A stretch of DNA of 64,000 nucleotides from Ariolimax columbianus. Its lineage: Eukaryota; Mollusca; Gastropoda; Stylommatophora; Arionidae. Where the stretch lies: the NCBI GenBank assembly GCA_036924085.1, contig JAVGWX010000003.1, forward strand, positions 129,301,023-129,365,022, given 5' to 3'. Positions 48,050 through 59,140 of this stretch are shown piece after piece. The notes beneath the pieces were generated by a model. It saw nothing but the letters and a program-made list of their open reading frames with translations. It did no database searches and was not told the origin of the DNA. The position numbers and the translations under genes were made by a program. The first letter of the stretch is position 1, and each line of letters starts with the position of its first letter.

Positions 48050-48185
48050 TCATCTATATCGGAGCAGAACACAAGTTCATCTACATCGTAGCAGAACACA
48101 AGATCATCTACATCGAAGCAGAACACAAAGCCATCTTAATCGGAGCAGAACACAATGACATTTACATTGAAGCAGAATACAAGGT
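48050..48185. repeat. 27-bp minisatellite, 5 copies
   Basis: GCAGAACACAAG recurs at 48064, 48091, 48118, 48145 and 48172 (period 27), with CATCTACATCG between. The later copies are diverged. Confidence 0.92.
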
Positions 48186-49574
48186 TTACTTTTTTGTCGG
48201 AAGCGAAGAGCAAACTGCTCGCGATACTGCTACACGAAGGGACTTCGACTTATTCTTTGAAAAGATTCCATTGTTCAAGTCTTTGGCATTGTACAGTTCA
48301 AGATGGCTAACAAGATCGTTCAGTGTTTCTTGGGTGAGAATGTGTGTCGCAGACGACACAACGTGTCAGAAATATGAATCATGATTAGACACCAAAGGCT
48401 ACGGGTAACACCATGTTGTTTCACCTCGATCCTCATCGTCTGAATGGATGGAACTGTGAATTCTGCGCCGAACGGAACTGGCCAGACAGCAGATTGTATG
48501 TTCCGGGACGCCATTTGCCACTTCTGTTCGTGATGATACTTACAGAAACAGGAGAACCATGCAACAGTCTATTCCGTGATTGCTTGACTCTCTCCATGCT
48601 ATAACGGCATCATCACTTCTTCGTCTCTAAGTCACTTCGGAAGATTTTTTGCACACGTTCTTAAGCATGTGTGTGAGATCCACACCTTGTCCCAAAATCG
48701 TACATCAAAAATAAATATCACATGTCATTTTTACTATTAGAGTGATGACTTTTTTATGACTTGGGAAAACGCAATTTCACGTACATGTAATATTAGTTAT
48801 CTGCACCTTTAACTCAGTTAAAAGACAACATTGCTGACTGTGATAGCTTATGTTGCACATATGACAAAGAAGTAAATTTGGTGTTGCTAAAATTACTTGT
48901 TGGTTCTATGAGATTTTGCTTACAACTTCCAACTGCATAATTGTCGCCAGCAATCGTAACTCTGTGTATGGCAAAAGTGAAATATAAATAAAGCATTACG
49001 AATTAGTTACCCGTGCAATTCCGTGAAGACTGAATCGTTTATATATCAAAATCTATGTTTCTCCAAAACCGAGCCAGATAACAAATGTTTTAAAAATATT
49101 TTTGTGTTCAGAACTAATACATTAGTTAAGATGTTCATTCCAAAGGCAAATTGTTTATTGTCCAGTGTAATTAACAAAGTAGATTGTACACTACTCTATA
49201 CATACACAAAATGCGAACACAGTAGAATAATTCAAGAGCCCGTCATATTCTCAATATATAATAACGATGGATGATGCGAATTGAAAATCAAGAAATAAGT
49301 AGAGATGGTCAAATCAGTTTTCACAAACTTGAGTTGTACATTGCAATCCTAACAAATAACTTCAAAATGATAAGCTAGAGTGCTCAAATATTCACTGAAT
49401 GACGTAGAAATAATGAGGGCCAATCACCAGGTAAGAAAACAAAACCAAATGAAAAAGGGAAGAAGAAATTAGGCATGTAAAGAGAATTGTAAAGAGTCCG
49501 ATATAAAATATATGTTAGTCAACTAAAAAGAACTTGCCAAAAAACACAATATTGAACCAAAATTTAGAGGAAAA
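48186..49574. other. no recognised gene
   Basis: Short frames only (48413-48604 and 49023-49274 on plus), with no domains. Confidence 0.4.
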
Positions 49575-50410
49575 GGATACCATCATATGATCATCCAGGA
49601 AAAACGTGCTAAATGTATACAACGCTATAAGTGACAGGATACCATCATATGATCATCCAGGAAAAACGTGCTAAATGTATACAACGCTATAAGTGACAGG
49701 ATACCATCATATGATCATCCAGGAAAAACGTGCTAAATGTATACAACGCTATAAGTGACAGGATACCATCATATGATCATCCAGGAAAAACGTGCTAAAT
49801 GTATACAACGCTATAAGTGACAGAATACCATCATATGATCATCCAGGAAATACGTGCTAAATGTATACAACGCTATAAGTGACAGGATACCATCATATGA
49901 TCATCCAGGAAAAACGTGCTAAATGTATACAACGCTATAAGTGACAGGATACCATCATATGATCATCCAGGAAAAACGTGCTAAATGTATACAACGCTAT
50001 AAGTGACAGGATACCATCATATGATCATCCAGGAAAAACGTGCTAAATGTATACAACGCTATAAGTGACAGGATACCATCATATGATCATCCAGGAAAAA
50101 CGTGCTAAATGTATACAACGCTATAAGTGACAGGATACCATCATATGATCATCCAGGAAAAACGTGCTAAATGTATACAACGCTATAAGTGACAGGATAC
50201 CATCATATGATCATCCAGGAAAAACGTGCTAAATGTATACAACGCTATAAGTGACAGGATACCATCATATGATCATCCAGGAAAAACGTGCTAAATGTAT
50301 ACAACGCTATAAGTGACAGGATACCATCATATGATCATCCAGGAAAAACGTGCTAAATGTATACAACGCTATAAGTGACAGGATACCATCACATGATCAT
50401 CCGGGAAAAC
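49575..50410. repeat. 62-bp minisatellite, 13+ near-identical copies
   Basis: GGATACCATCATATGATCAT plus the rest of the unit (CCAGGAAAAACGTGCTAAAT, GTATACAACGCTATAAGTGA, CA) repeats every 62 bp from 49575 to 50381. Only one internal copy and the edge copy show changes. Every unit contains the palindromes CATATG and TGATCA. The near-identity implies very recent expansion or homogenisation. All frames carry stops. Confidence 0.97.
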
Positions 50411-50860
50411 GAAATCTTTTAATGTAGGCCGCCCCGGATGTCTGATGCTGGAGGTCTTGTGTTCGAATCACGATGGAGACCATATTTTTTCACGTAGATC
50501 TTCTTGTAAAAATGCCCCTGATCTCCGTGAAGTGAGATCGAGCTCTCATATTCAGTGGCAAGCACGTTACAAATGTCATGACAGTTGGAAATTGAAAATG
50601 CTTAACGGCTGCTGCTCAGACAAAATTCAATTAAAAAATATACCCAAGTTATTTGTACTTTTCCCCAGGTGGTTTGTTAAGAGCAACTATATAAAGGCGC
50701 CTAACTGTCTGCGGGTTTACTTAGCTCTAGTGTTTGAGTCTATTAAGATGCATTTACACATCGTTAAAAAAAAACACCCTCAAATAAACTGGTTGAATAC
50801 ATACTCTGTAGAATCTTCTAAGCCAGTATAAAGACGTTAAATTAAGTTAAGTAATATACT
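50411..50860 (+). mobile_element. composite SINE: tRNA-like head, family-R core, CR1-like tail
   Basis: The head at about 50425-50480 has GATGCTGGAGGTCTTGTG then TTCGAATCACGATGG (B box). In the core, 50695-50770 (GTGTTTGAGTCTATTAAGAT) matches dispersed repeat R at 29690-29760. The tail at 50790-50855 (ACTCTGTAGAATCTTCTAAG, CCAGTATAAAGACGTTAAAT, TAAGTTAAGT) matches the 3' end of the CR1-like LINE at 16425-16490. A SINE sharing its 3' end with a LINE is a known way for SINEs to borrow LINE machinery. The 128-codon frame (50445-50831) is not taken as a gene. Confidence 0.72.
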
Positions 50861-50878
50861 GACCAATGATCCTTCAGA

Positions 50879-50898
50879 CCCCCCCCCCCCCCCCCCCC
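50879..50898. repeat. poly-C tract (20 C)
   Basis: An uninterrupted 20-C run shortly after the SINE tail. It has the same length as the G run at 1757. Confidence 0.95.
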
Positions 50899-52999
50899 AC
50901 CTACCATAAATACCACGTATCCGAAAACAGGCTGTATTACGATAGCCTGGCCATCACGCCGGGAGCCTGACCACCATGCTGGGATCCTGACCGTGTTATC
51001 AATGGTGTTGAACATGCTGCCAGTTCTACAACTGCATTACATACACGAGGGCCGAGTCCCACTTTGATCAGTACACGCTGCGATATAATTCGACATACTA
51101 ACACCCACAGCCAGAAAGAAACACAATCGTAAAGCAGTCAAAGCGACTTGCTTGAACAAGCAACATAATCTGTACTTTCTCTCACGTCTCTCTCAACGTT
51201 ATTTCCTATTCACTTGAAACACTATGTACACATGTCATTGCGTCTCACGTCTAACTAACTCATTCATACACTCGTCTCCAAACCGTGACACATTCTCTAT
51301 AAACTCTGCACGTGACACTGTACTAATTAAGTTTGCATGTCAGATATCTTATTATATTAATTACGTAGATTAGCCATTTGCTTCCTAGGCCTGCTAATGG
51401 CTCTAGTGCTGAACTGACCTTCACAACGGCATGTATGCATAATTAACATATTTGTCATATTAACCTTGTCTTTCTTTATATTAGCTATGTTTTTGTTCTA
51501 GCTATGCACATTGTTGTGTTGTTCTGTATCTGTTGCAGTTGCAATGTTTATTATTATTGCTATTGTTTGTTGTTGGATTAGCTATGTCGTTATGTAATAC
51601 CTGGTGATCTTTGTTGTAAATATGTCAAATCTGGTTGTAATAAAAGCCGTTGTTGTTAGTTAGGTATGTTTGTATTACTGTGGTTCGTTACAAGGTGAAT
51701 CCAAACATTTACCCGTTGTCTTAATCTTAATGTACAATGTAGTCTGTTAGTCGATATGAACTTGTAAGCATAATCAAATCGTGCAACGAACAAGCGGAAT
51801 TTCTCCAAGCACAGCAATCCGATGATCACAGAATTCACAGGATAACATCACTTCTTTCAGACTTCATTCCATAGAAATACAGCGCCACAAAGCCATTCTC
51901 GCCGGATGACTATTTGTACTCATCCGCTTGAGTTACATCCACATGATTCAAGTTACTTGACTTCTCTTTGATTACTCCACGCAAGGTGTACTTACGTCTT
52001 ACAGCTCTTTATTGCCTGTGTGTGTTTCCATCTAATGCATGTCTGTTTACATTGTTAGAAAACTTAATGAAGATGTGTCCTGTCTATGTTTTCTGCTCTC
52101 CCTAATCTCCTTCCGTAACGTTTATTGGAGCAACATACGTGCGGTTTACGCAATTATAGCTAAAGCTCGAACTATCCCACAACTTTCATGGAATGCACAC
52201 GCAGATAAAAAACATGTATATTGCTCACAGAAGTCGTTCCACCAACAAAATCCCACACACATGGACGATTTCATCATACAAGTACTTCCTGCTTCAAGTA
52301 TTGTATATTAATTCCGTTTTTTGCACGTCTATTTCTAAACCACGATATTAAAATATGAAGCAAATTTCCAAATTTTCATTCTCTATTTATTTTTGTCCAG
52401 CAAATTTTCTTGTTCAACTTCTTCGCATAACTTCACTAAAAACATGGATTTCTTCTATCAGATGTGCGTAATTACATTTCCCTGGCATTTTGGCTTCCCT
52501 TAGGGCTCCTTTATTATTGTTTTTATCTGTCCATTTGGATTCGTGGACATTTCATTTTCTTCTTGTAAATCCACATCCCTGTGACCAGCAGAGCTCTGCT
52601 TCTTTAGTAAAATAGACACATCATGGAAACATGTTTCATATTGAATCGGTGCATGTACATAACATAAAGATAACATATATCAACTGGTACTTCCAAACGC
52701 ATTCAATATACAGACAACACACATAGAACAACAATAATACTATATTTTTTTCGAATCTCATTCTCCGATACAAACCCAATCAATAATAGAGAAAGTAGAC
52801 ACAGCACAAATAACTTACATTGTTTTACAACAATGCATTTTAGATTGTTTGGACACATGTTATGCCTACCTATCACACATGACAGCATATCTTCAGAAAA
52901 AAAAATAAAACCAAGAAAAATATAGACAGTGTTAAAGAAACGGTTTATATGAGCTGCCTGCAAAACACTATGGCCACACAGAGGACACACAAAACAAGA
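50899..52999. other. no recognised gene
   Basis: Intronic or intergenic AT-rich DNA. Short frames such as 52039-52311 (plus) and 52703-53029 (minus, hydrophobic) have no domain. A GCC/GGGATCCTGACC duplication occurs near 50950-50990. Confidence 0.4.
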
Positions 53000-53640
53000 T
53001 GCCACCACCCAACACTTATAGACATACAAGGGGACATATTCTTCTTCTCAACACTTATAGACACACAAGGGGAAATATTATTCCTCTCAACACTTATAGA
53101 CATACAAGGGGGCATATGATACCTCTCAACATTTATAAACTCACGAGGGGACATATGACACCTTCCCACACTTAAAACTACACAAGGGACATACGACATA
53201 TACCATACATATTATACAACCAAACAGAAGGGGACAGACCACCATTCCCTGCACTTATAGCCATGCAAAGAGACATATGAAAAATCCAAACATGTATAAC
53301 CATACAATGGGACTTGACAAATCTCAACACGTATAACCATACAATGGGACAGATGACAAATCACAACACGTATAACCATACAGTGGGACAGATGACAAAT
53401 TCCAACACATATAACCATACAATGGGACAGATGACAAATCCCAACACGTATAACCATACAATGGGACAGATTATAAATCCCAACACGTATAACCATACAA
53501 TGGGACAGATGATAAATCCCAACACGTATAACCATACAATGGGACAGAAGACCCTTCCCTGAACGTTTAATCACAGAAAGGGACAAATTGTGCCTCCTTT
53601 TACGTATAGCCACAACGTGATAGATGAAATGATTATGACA
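53000..53640. repeat. 39-bp minisatellite with two subfamilies, about 16 copies
   Basis: Left subfamily (53010-53200) unit: AACACTTATAGACACACAAG plus GGGAAATATTATTCCTCTC. Right subfamily (53230-53640) unit: ACGTATAACCATACAATGGG plus ACAGATGACAAATCCCAAC. Both are 39 bp and share the (A/G)TATA.xCATxCAAxGGGACA core, so they have one origin. Being 13 codons long, they keep frames open (minus MVIRVGICHLSHC type, plus NPNTYNHTMGQMI type). Confidence 0.92.
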
Positions 53641-54175
53641 AACCCATATTGCAACATATTCCCAGAGATTGCAGACACAAAGAAGGAACATACAAAAGCA
53701 AAAAGTACCCACATAATTTCATAGACATAAAATACATACTAACAAACAAAAACAATAAAATGACAGTACGTTTCCAGAAACACAATTCCGACATGATCAT
53801 TGAGTATATCGCTAGAACATAAACAAGTCAAAATATATAAAATGCAAATATGGACCTGTTTTCTTCTCTGTTTCTTGATTTCTGTCTTCTGAAATTAGAA
53901 ACAAAAAATTCCGTTTGCTGTAGTGCATTTCACATGACATGATAAGAAAATATCATATAATATGAAAAGAGTTTACAAAATTACATATAACAGTGGCTTT
54001 TGAACTGTTTGTGACATATTTTCCGTGTTTGTGACCGATATGATGGCAGTGTTAGCTTCGACAGATGATAAAATGAAGCCTGCTGTTTTGGTTAATGTAG
54101 CAGTGGACTTTAATATAGACTGGTGATATCTATTTGGGAAAAAACGTACTTGAAACACCTCACATCAACCCACAA
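53641..54175. other. no recognised feature
   Basis: AT-rich DNA between the 39-bp array and a LINE end. Confidence 0.4.
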
Positions 54176-54179
54176 GGAG

Positions 54180-54775
54180 ATGGCAAGTCAATCAATTAAT
54201 CAATCAATCAAAACCATTCAGTTCCATGCGGAGCACAGTGAACAGTCGCCAGGTCTGCTTCCACGTTGAGAAATGCTCAAACGTAGACCGCAACTGATTG
54301 GGGTACGAAGAGTTTGACTGCCAGTTAACTTATTCAAATGTGTTTTTGTCTGTCCCTACTCCTGCTAGCTTGTGGGTTCGAGAACAGTTTTTGTCTCATA
54401 ATGTTATTCGATTTTTTGTCCACACTATGACTTATTCAAACCAACGACTTCTCCCTATGTGGATATACTTATCTTTTCAACAAGTCAACGTTATGACCTT
54501 ATCGTACCATTTCATACTAAGTATTCTCTGTGGGCATCTGTTTCTGAACGTTTCTACCTGTCTTATTAACACCTTTGTTGTGCCCCAAGCCTCTGAGCAA
54601 TATAGCAGTATCGTCTTTACATTGAAATTGAAATTGTTAATTTTCTTGTCGGATTTATTTCTGGAGTTGCACCATTTCTTTAACTGGATAAAAACTGATA
54701 CTGCTTTCTGAATTCTTAACCGGATGTCCGATACAACTAGACTAATGAGCTGTAGTGACACTCTAGATTTGAGTC
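54180..54775 (-). pseudogene. LINE ORF2 C-terminal remnant
   Basis: Minus strand. The frame 54761-54477 contains SDIRLRIQKAVSVFIQLKKW, NVKTILLYCSEAW and FRNRCPQRILSMKW. These are the 'RIxKARxxFxxLxxIW...NVxxVLLYGCETW...FxNxCLRRIL' blocks of RTE/Jockey-type LINEs. Further 3', TWKQTWRLFTVLRM fits the terminal RxxWxxLVxxLCSTR region in a shifted frame. A TCAATCAATCAATCAAA tract near 54190 marks the simple-repeat tail. It is 5'-truncated and dead. The plus frame 54298-54711 is its antisense. Confidence 0.87.
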
Positions 54776-55479
54776 TGTGTGGTATTGGTGGTGCAGATAA
54801 GTGGAATTAAAAAGTAACTGTAGCAAGTCTAAATACATTGTGTACGGTGACAACCGTTGATAGCGATAAATGGAAATCGGTCTTCGTGACTATATAAGAT
54901 GGCGTTGATCGATCTCAATGTTGAAAAGCATTAATAATAGAGATTTAAAAGTCTTCAGAGGCCCGTTTTTTTCGGTCGATAATTGCTATGTCTAAGTGCA
55001 CATTGCCAAACCCTTTCTAAAGTTGAAGGGAAGTGAGCCAACTGTCCAAGCCATGTTGTTCTATGTTGTCCTCTCCTGCACTTCCAATGGGCCTCTGGTG
55101 GTCGTTGACACTGATGACATATTTGTGGGGACATCCTTAGTCTTGAACAGCAAGGGTACAGTGAAAGTGCAACTCTGTTAAATGTTCAAATTATTACTAC
55201 TCTGAAACTCACTGAAATGTGGTAGGGGAAGCTAATACTATCACTGGCACCAATAGTCGCCACACAGAAAATAGCCTAGGCGTTCACTGAATTTCGAACC
55301 AGTTTCCTTCTCACTAAAAGACCAGTACCCTAGCCCTCTTCCTCTTCTCCTCACTCATTCATAATAAAGATTAGTAAACACTGTCCTGCAGACGACGAAT
55401 GTTTGGTCCACTACAATGAATAAAAACTACAACGTCATATTGACTCAGTCTACTTAAACTGTCAAAAGTAGGACATCAA
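54776..55479. other. no recognised gene
   Basis: The short frame 54996-55181 lacks support. Confidence 0.4.
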
Positions 55480-56140
55480 TATGAACTCATCAAAAACAGA
55501 GACAATGGATATCGGTAGCAAGCACACCATACTTGATATTTATACGAACGAAAGACAACTATTGCAGGTACATGAATTTATTTAGGAACTGTTTTTACTG
55601 AGGATGGCAAACTCGATACAGAGATATAGACGAGAGTGCACAGAATAAACGCTGTCACCTACTAGCTGTCTCCACTACTAAGACGCCCCAAGATTTTCCT
55701 CCAAGCAAAATAGCAGATGATAAATGGTATCTTTATCCCAACCCTATGCTACCAGTGCCAGACATTGGCAGTGAATAAGTTCAAAGAACAAAAGTTAGCC
55801 ACCTGCGAAATGCGATGCCTACGAAAGGTCATTAACAACAAGAAAGAGACAGAATCACAAATTTGAGTTTTCGGGAGAAGGTTGGAACAATTCCGTGCAA
55901 CACAGATTGTGTTTGGCCATATTGTAAGAATGCAACCAGACCACTTTGTTCATGCAATCTTCTACAGGAGAAGATCAGGAAGAAGGGCGAGTGGTAGACC
56001 GAGGAAAAGGTTGATAGACAGCGTAAACAAGACCTGCCGTAAAATGGGCAAAATTGTTACTTCGGGCCACGAGAGAGACGAATGACAAATACATAGAACA
56101 ACACTAGGCTACAACCCGTTAGAAACTGAGACGACAAAAG
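55480..56140 (+). pseudogene. LINE ORF2 C-terminal remnant
   Basis: Plus strand. A KTETMDIG block at about 55495 is the post-catalytic 'KTEVM' segment. The terminal frame 55882-56085 reads FGHIVRMQPDHFVHAIFY, then GRRASGRPRKRLIDSVNKTC, the typical 'GHVxRMxxxR...GRPxxRWxDxV' ending. Stops are frequent in between. Confidence 0.83.
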
Positions 56141-56450
56141 AAGAAAAAAAGAAGTCGGTGCCAAGTCCAATGTGAATAATCACATGCATTTACATGAAGG
56201 GCGTGTATACTCTTTAAAATGTGATATGCAGATACTTATGTGTAATGTGATCTCTAATATGCCAACTCATTTTTAATGTGATATGTGATATGAACACTCA
56301 TTTGTAGTTTAATCTGTGAAGTCAATACCCTTTTATGTAGTGATCTGAAATGGGAATATTACTTATCATTTGATCTATAATTTGAAAACCAATTTATAAT
56401 ATGACATGTAAGGTGAAATAATGTTATGTGTGATGTATGTATATACTTAC

Positions 56451-56544
56451 TTATAACGCGAAGAGTTACGTTTTTGGTAAAATCTTCCTTAGTACTGATC
56501 TGACATTCATATGTTCCTGCGTGCAAGAGGTCTACAGTAGATAT
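56451..56544 (-). CDS. immunoglobulin half-domain exon (C-terminal half, phase 0-1)
   Basis: On the minus strand the acceptor ATGTTTCAG precedes ATA TCT ACT, and the donor GTAAGTAT follows ...CGC GTT ATA A. The 94-nt exon encodes ISTVDLLHAGTYECQISTKE followed by DFTKNVTLRVI, the E-to-G strands of an Ig domain with the DxGxYxC-type motif (LHAGTYEC). It enters in phase 0, so the domain is split by an intron. It leaves in phase 1, which joins in frame to the complete Ig exon at 45435-45151. The two are probably consecutive exons of one IgSF gene. The first half of this domain (B-strand Cys, C-strand Trp) was not found upstream in the window. NVT is a possible N-glycosylation site. Confidence 0.85.
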
Positions 56545-56734
56545 CTGAAACATCAATCAATAGTCTATAGATAGGTAGGTCTGGTGTACAAGTTCAGCTT
56601 GGACAATGTGCATACATGTTATATATGACAAGGAATATGATATTGCCTCTTAAATCCCAGATGGTCGTCAGACACGTAGTGAAGGTCTGTCATAAAGATG
56701 TGTGCTCTTCATGTTTGTTTTTGTAACAAGTTGA
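56545..56734. other. probable intron
   Basis: No first-half Ig exon is recognised here. Confidence 0.4.
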
Positions 56735-57480
56735 TTTACATGAAGATTTGCATGAGTTGCATGATGATTTACATGATGAATTTCATGATCAAATACATCA
56801 TAGATTACATGATGGGTTACACGATGAGTTACATGATGAGGTACATGATGAGTTACATTATGAGTTACATGATGAGATACATTATGAGTTTCATCAATTA
56901 CACGATGAGTTGCATCATCAATTACACATTGAGTTGCATGATAAGTTACATCTTCAATTACATGATGAGTTACATGATGAGTTACATGGTGAGTTACATC
57001 ATCAATTACACGATGAGTTACATTATGAGTTACATGATGAGTTACATCATCAATTACACGATGAGTTGCATGATGAGTTACATGGTGAGTTACATCAGCA
57101 ATTAGACGATGAGTTATACGATGAGTTACATGATGAGTTACATGATGAGTTTCATGATGAGTTACATCATCAATTACGCGATGAGTTGCATGATAAGTTA
57201 CATCATCAATTACACGATGATTTACATGATGTGTTATATGATAAGTTGCATGATGTGTAACATGATCATTGTAATGAGTGACATGATGAGTTACATGATG
57301 AATTACATTATGATTTTAATGAGTTACACGATGAGTTTCATGATGCTTTACATGATGAGCTACATGATGAATTATTTGAGGCGCTACATGAAAAGTTATA
57401 CGAATAGTTACATGATGAGATACACAACGAGTTATTTGAGAAGGCACATGCGTTGAGTTACATGATCAATTACATGATGT
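56735..57480. repeat. 12-bp (GATGAGTTACAT)n minisatellite
   Basis: About 60 imperfect copies of GATGAGTTACAT with variants such as CATCAATTACAC. The 12-bp period keeps two plus frames open for 115-170 codons (HDEL repeats and MSYM repeats). They follow the repeat exactly and have no other content, so they are not called genes. Confidence 0.95.
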
Positions 57481-58119
57481 GGCTGCTTACATGGCGAATA
57501 TGTTTCAACCATGAGACTATTAGTTTCATCCACAAACGTTTGTAGCTACATTTGTAACTATAATTACCACATCCGTCTGTGGTTACCTTTGTAGCTGTAA
57601 TTACCACAGCCGTCCGTAGTTACCTATCACGATGCCCTTTGGGGCATTGCTGTGATACTAGTCTTTGCTTCTCGGAATCAACGCAGGTTAAACAGGAATG
57701 CGAAGACTTTAAAATATCGAATTATGCGTTTTAATACACCCTTATATATTCAGACACAGACGTTTCACAAACCAATATGACTTAATTTAACAAACGATTC
57801 TACGACTTCAGTGTTTTTTCCTATTGTCTTTTGTTTGTTATTTGTAAAGATTTTACCTTGTTTTTTTATATGGTGCGCTCTTTTCAGACATAATAATTTT
57901 GCTTATCCTAGAGTGCGTGAACCATCAAGAAGTATTCGACATCCCGGCCTAAAATCTGATGCAGCGCTAGAAATCAGTTAGGTGGGGTGGACGGCACGTG
58001 CTGTAGAGCAGAATAATAGGCACTGCTTAAACCAGGCTAAGTTTAAGTAACACGTTTAAGTAAGGATATATTCGAGTGAAATATACTGATCAAGGTCCTA
58101 CATTAAATGCGATAATGAC
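57481..58119. other. no recognised gene; short ~50-bp duplication
   Basis: ACATTTGTAACTATAATTAC and CTTTGTAGCTGTAATTACCA repeat near 57545-57635. Confidence 0.6.
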
Positions 58120-58124
58120 AGCGA

Positions 58125-58825
58125 AAGGCGCAAGATACTGACCAAGATCCAACACAAAGTTCACTTACTCTAGCGTTAGATACAAGATACTGACCAAGAT
58201 CCAACACAAAGTTCACTTACTCTAGCGTTAGATACAAGATACTGACCAAGATCCAACACAAAGTTCACTTACTCTAGCGTTAGATACAAGATACTGACCA
58301 AGATCCAACACAAAGTTCACTTACTCTAGCGTTAGATACAAGATACTGACCAAGATCCAACACAAAGTTCACTTACTCTAGCGTTAGATACAAGATACTG
58401 ACCAAGATCCAACACAAAGTTCACTTACTCTAGCGTTAGATACAAGATACTGACCAAGATCCAACACAAAGTTCACTTACTCTAGCGTTAGATACAAGAT
58501 ACTGACCAAGATCCAACACAAAGTTCACTTACTCTAGCGTTAGATACAAGATACTGACCAAGATCCAACACAAAGTTCACTTACTCTAGCGTTAGATACA
58601 AGATACTGACCAAGATCCAACACAAAGTTCACTTACTCTAGCGTTAGATACAAGATACTGACCAAGATCCAACACAAAGTTCACTTACTCTAGCGTTAGA
58701 TACAAGATACTGACCAAGATCCAACACAAAGTTCACTTACTCTAGCGTTAGATACAAGATACTGACCAAGATCCAACACAAAGTTCACTTACTCTAGCGT
58801 TAGATACAAGATACTGACCAAGATT
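58125..58825. repeat. 52-bp minisatellite, 13 near-identical copies
   Basis: ATCCAACACAAAGTTCACTT plus ACTCTAGCGTTAGATACAAG plus ATACTGACCAAG repeats every 52 bp from 58147 to about 58823, virtually without variation. Confidence 0.97.
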
Positions 58826-59140
58826 CTACACAAAGTTCACTAACTCCAGCGCCAGGTACACGATACTGACCAAGATCCTGCACAAGGTCCACTAACTCTA
58901 TCTTCAGATCCAAGATACTGACCAAGATTGCACACAAAGTCATCTAACTCCAGCGCCAGGTATAAGAAAACTGCCCAAGATCCGACACAGTCCACTAACT
59001 CTAGCTTCAGATCCAAGATACTGACCAAGATTGCACACAAAGTCATCTAACTTCAGCGCCAGGTATAAGAAAACTGCCCAAGATCCGACACAGTCCACTA
59101 ACTCTAGCTTCAGATCCAAGATACTAACCAGTACCCACGA
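58826..59140. repeat. diverged edge of the 52-bp array with ~112-bp higher order
   Basis: Variant units (GCGCCAGGTATAAGAAAACT; AGCTTCAGATCCAAGATACT) alternate and the pair is itself duplicated (about 58924-59035 and 59036-59133). They show homology to the homogeneous units on the left. The frames at 58840-59152 are artefacts. Confidence 0.9.

Noticed and set aside
50445..50831. 128-codon plus frame
   Set aside because: Runs through the SINE from its tRNA-like head to its CR1-like tail.
53212..53712. 166-codon minus frame with HCMVIRVGICHLS repeats
   Set aside because: 39-bp repeat artefact. The Cys/His spacing is imposed by the repeat and does not fit a zinc finger.
54298..54711. Plus-strand 137-codon hydrophobic frame
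   Set aside because: Antisense of the LINE ORF2 remnant, which has recognisable blocks.
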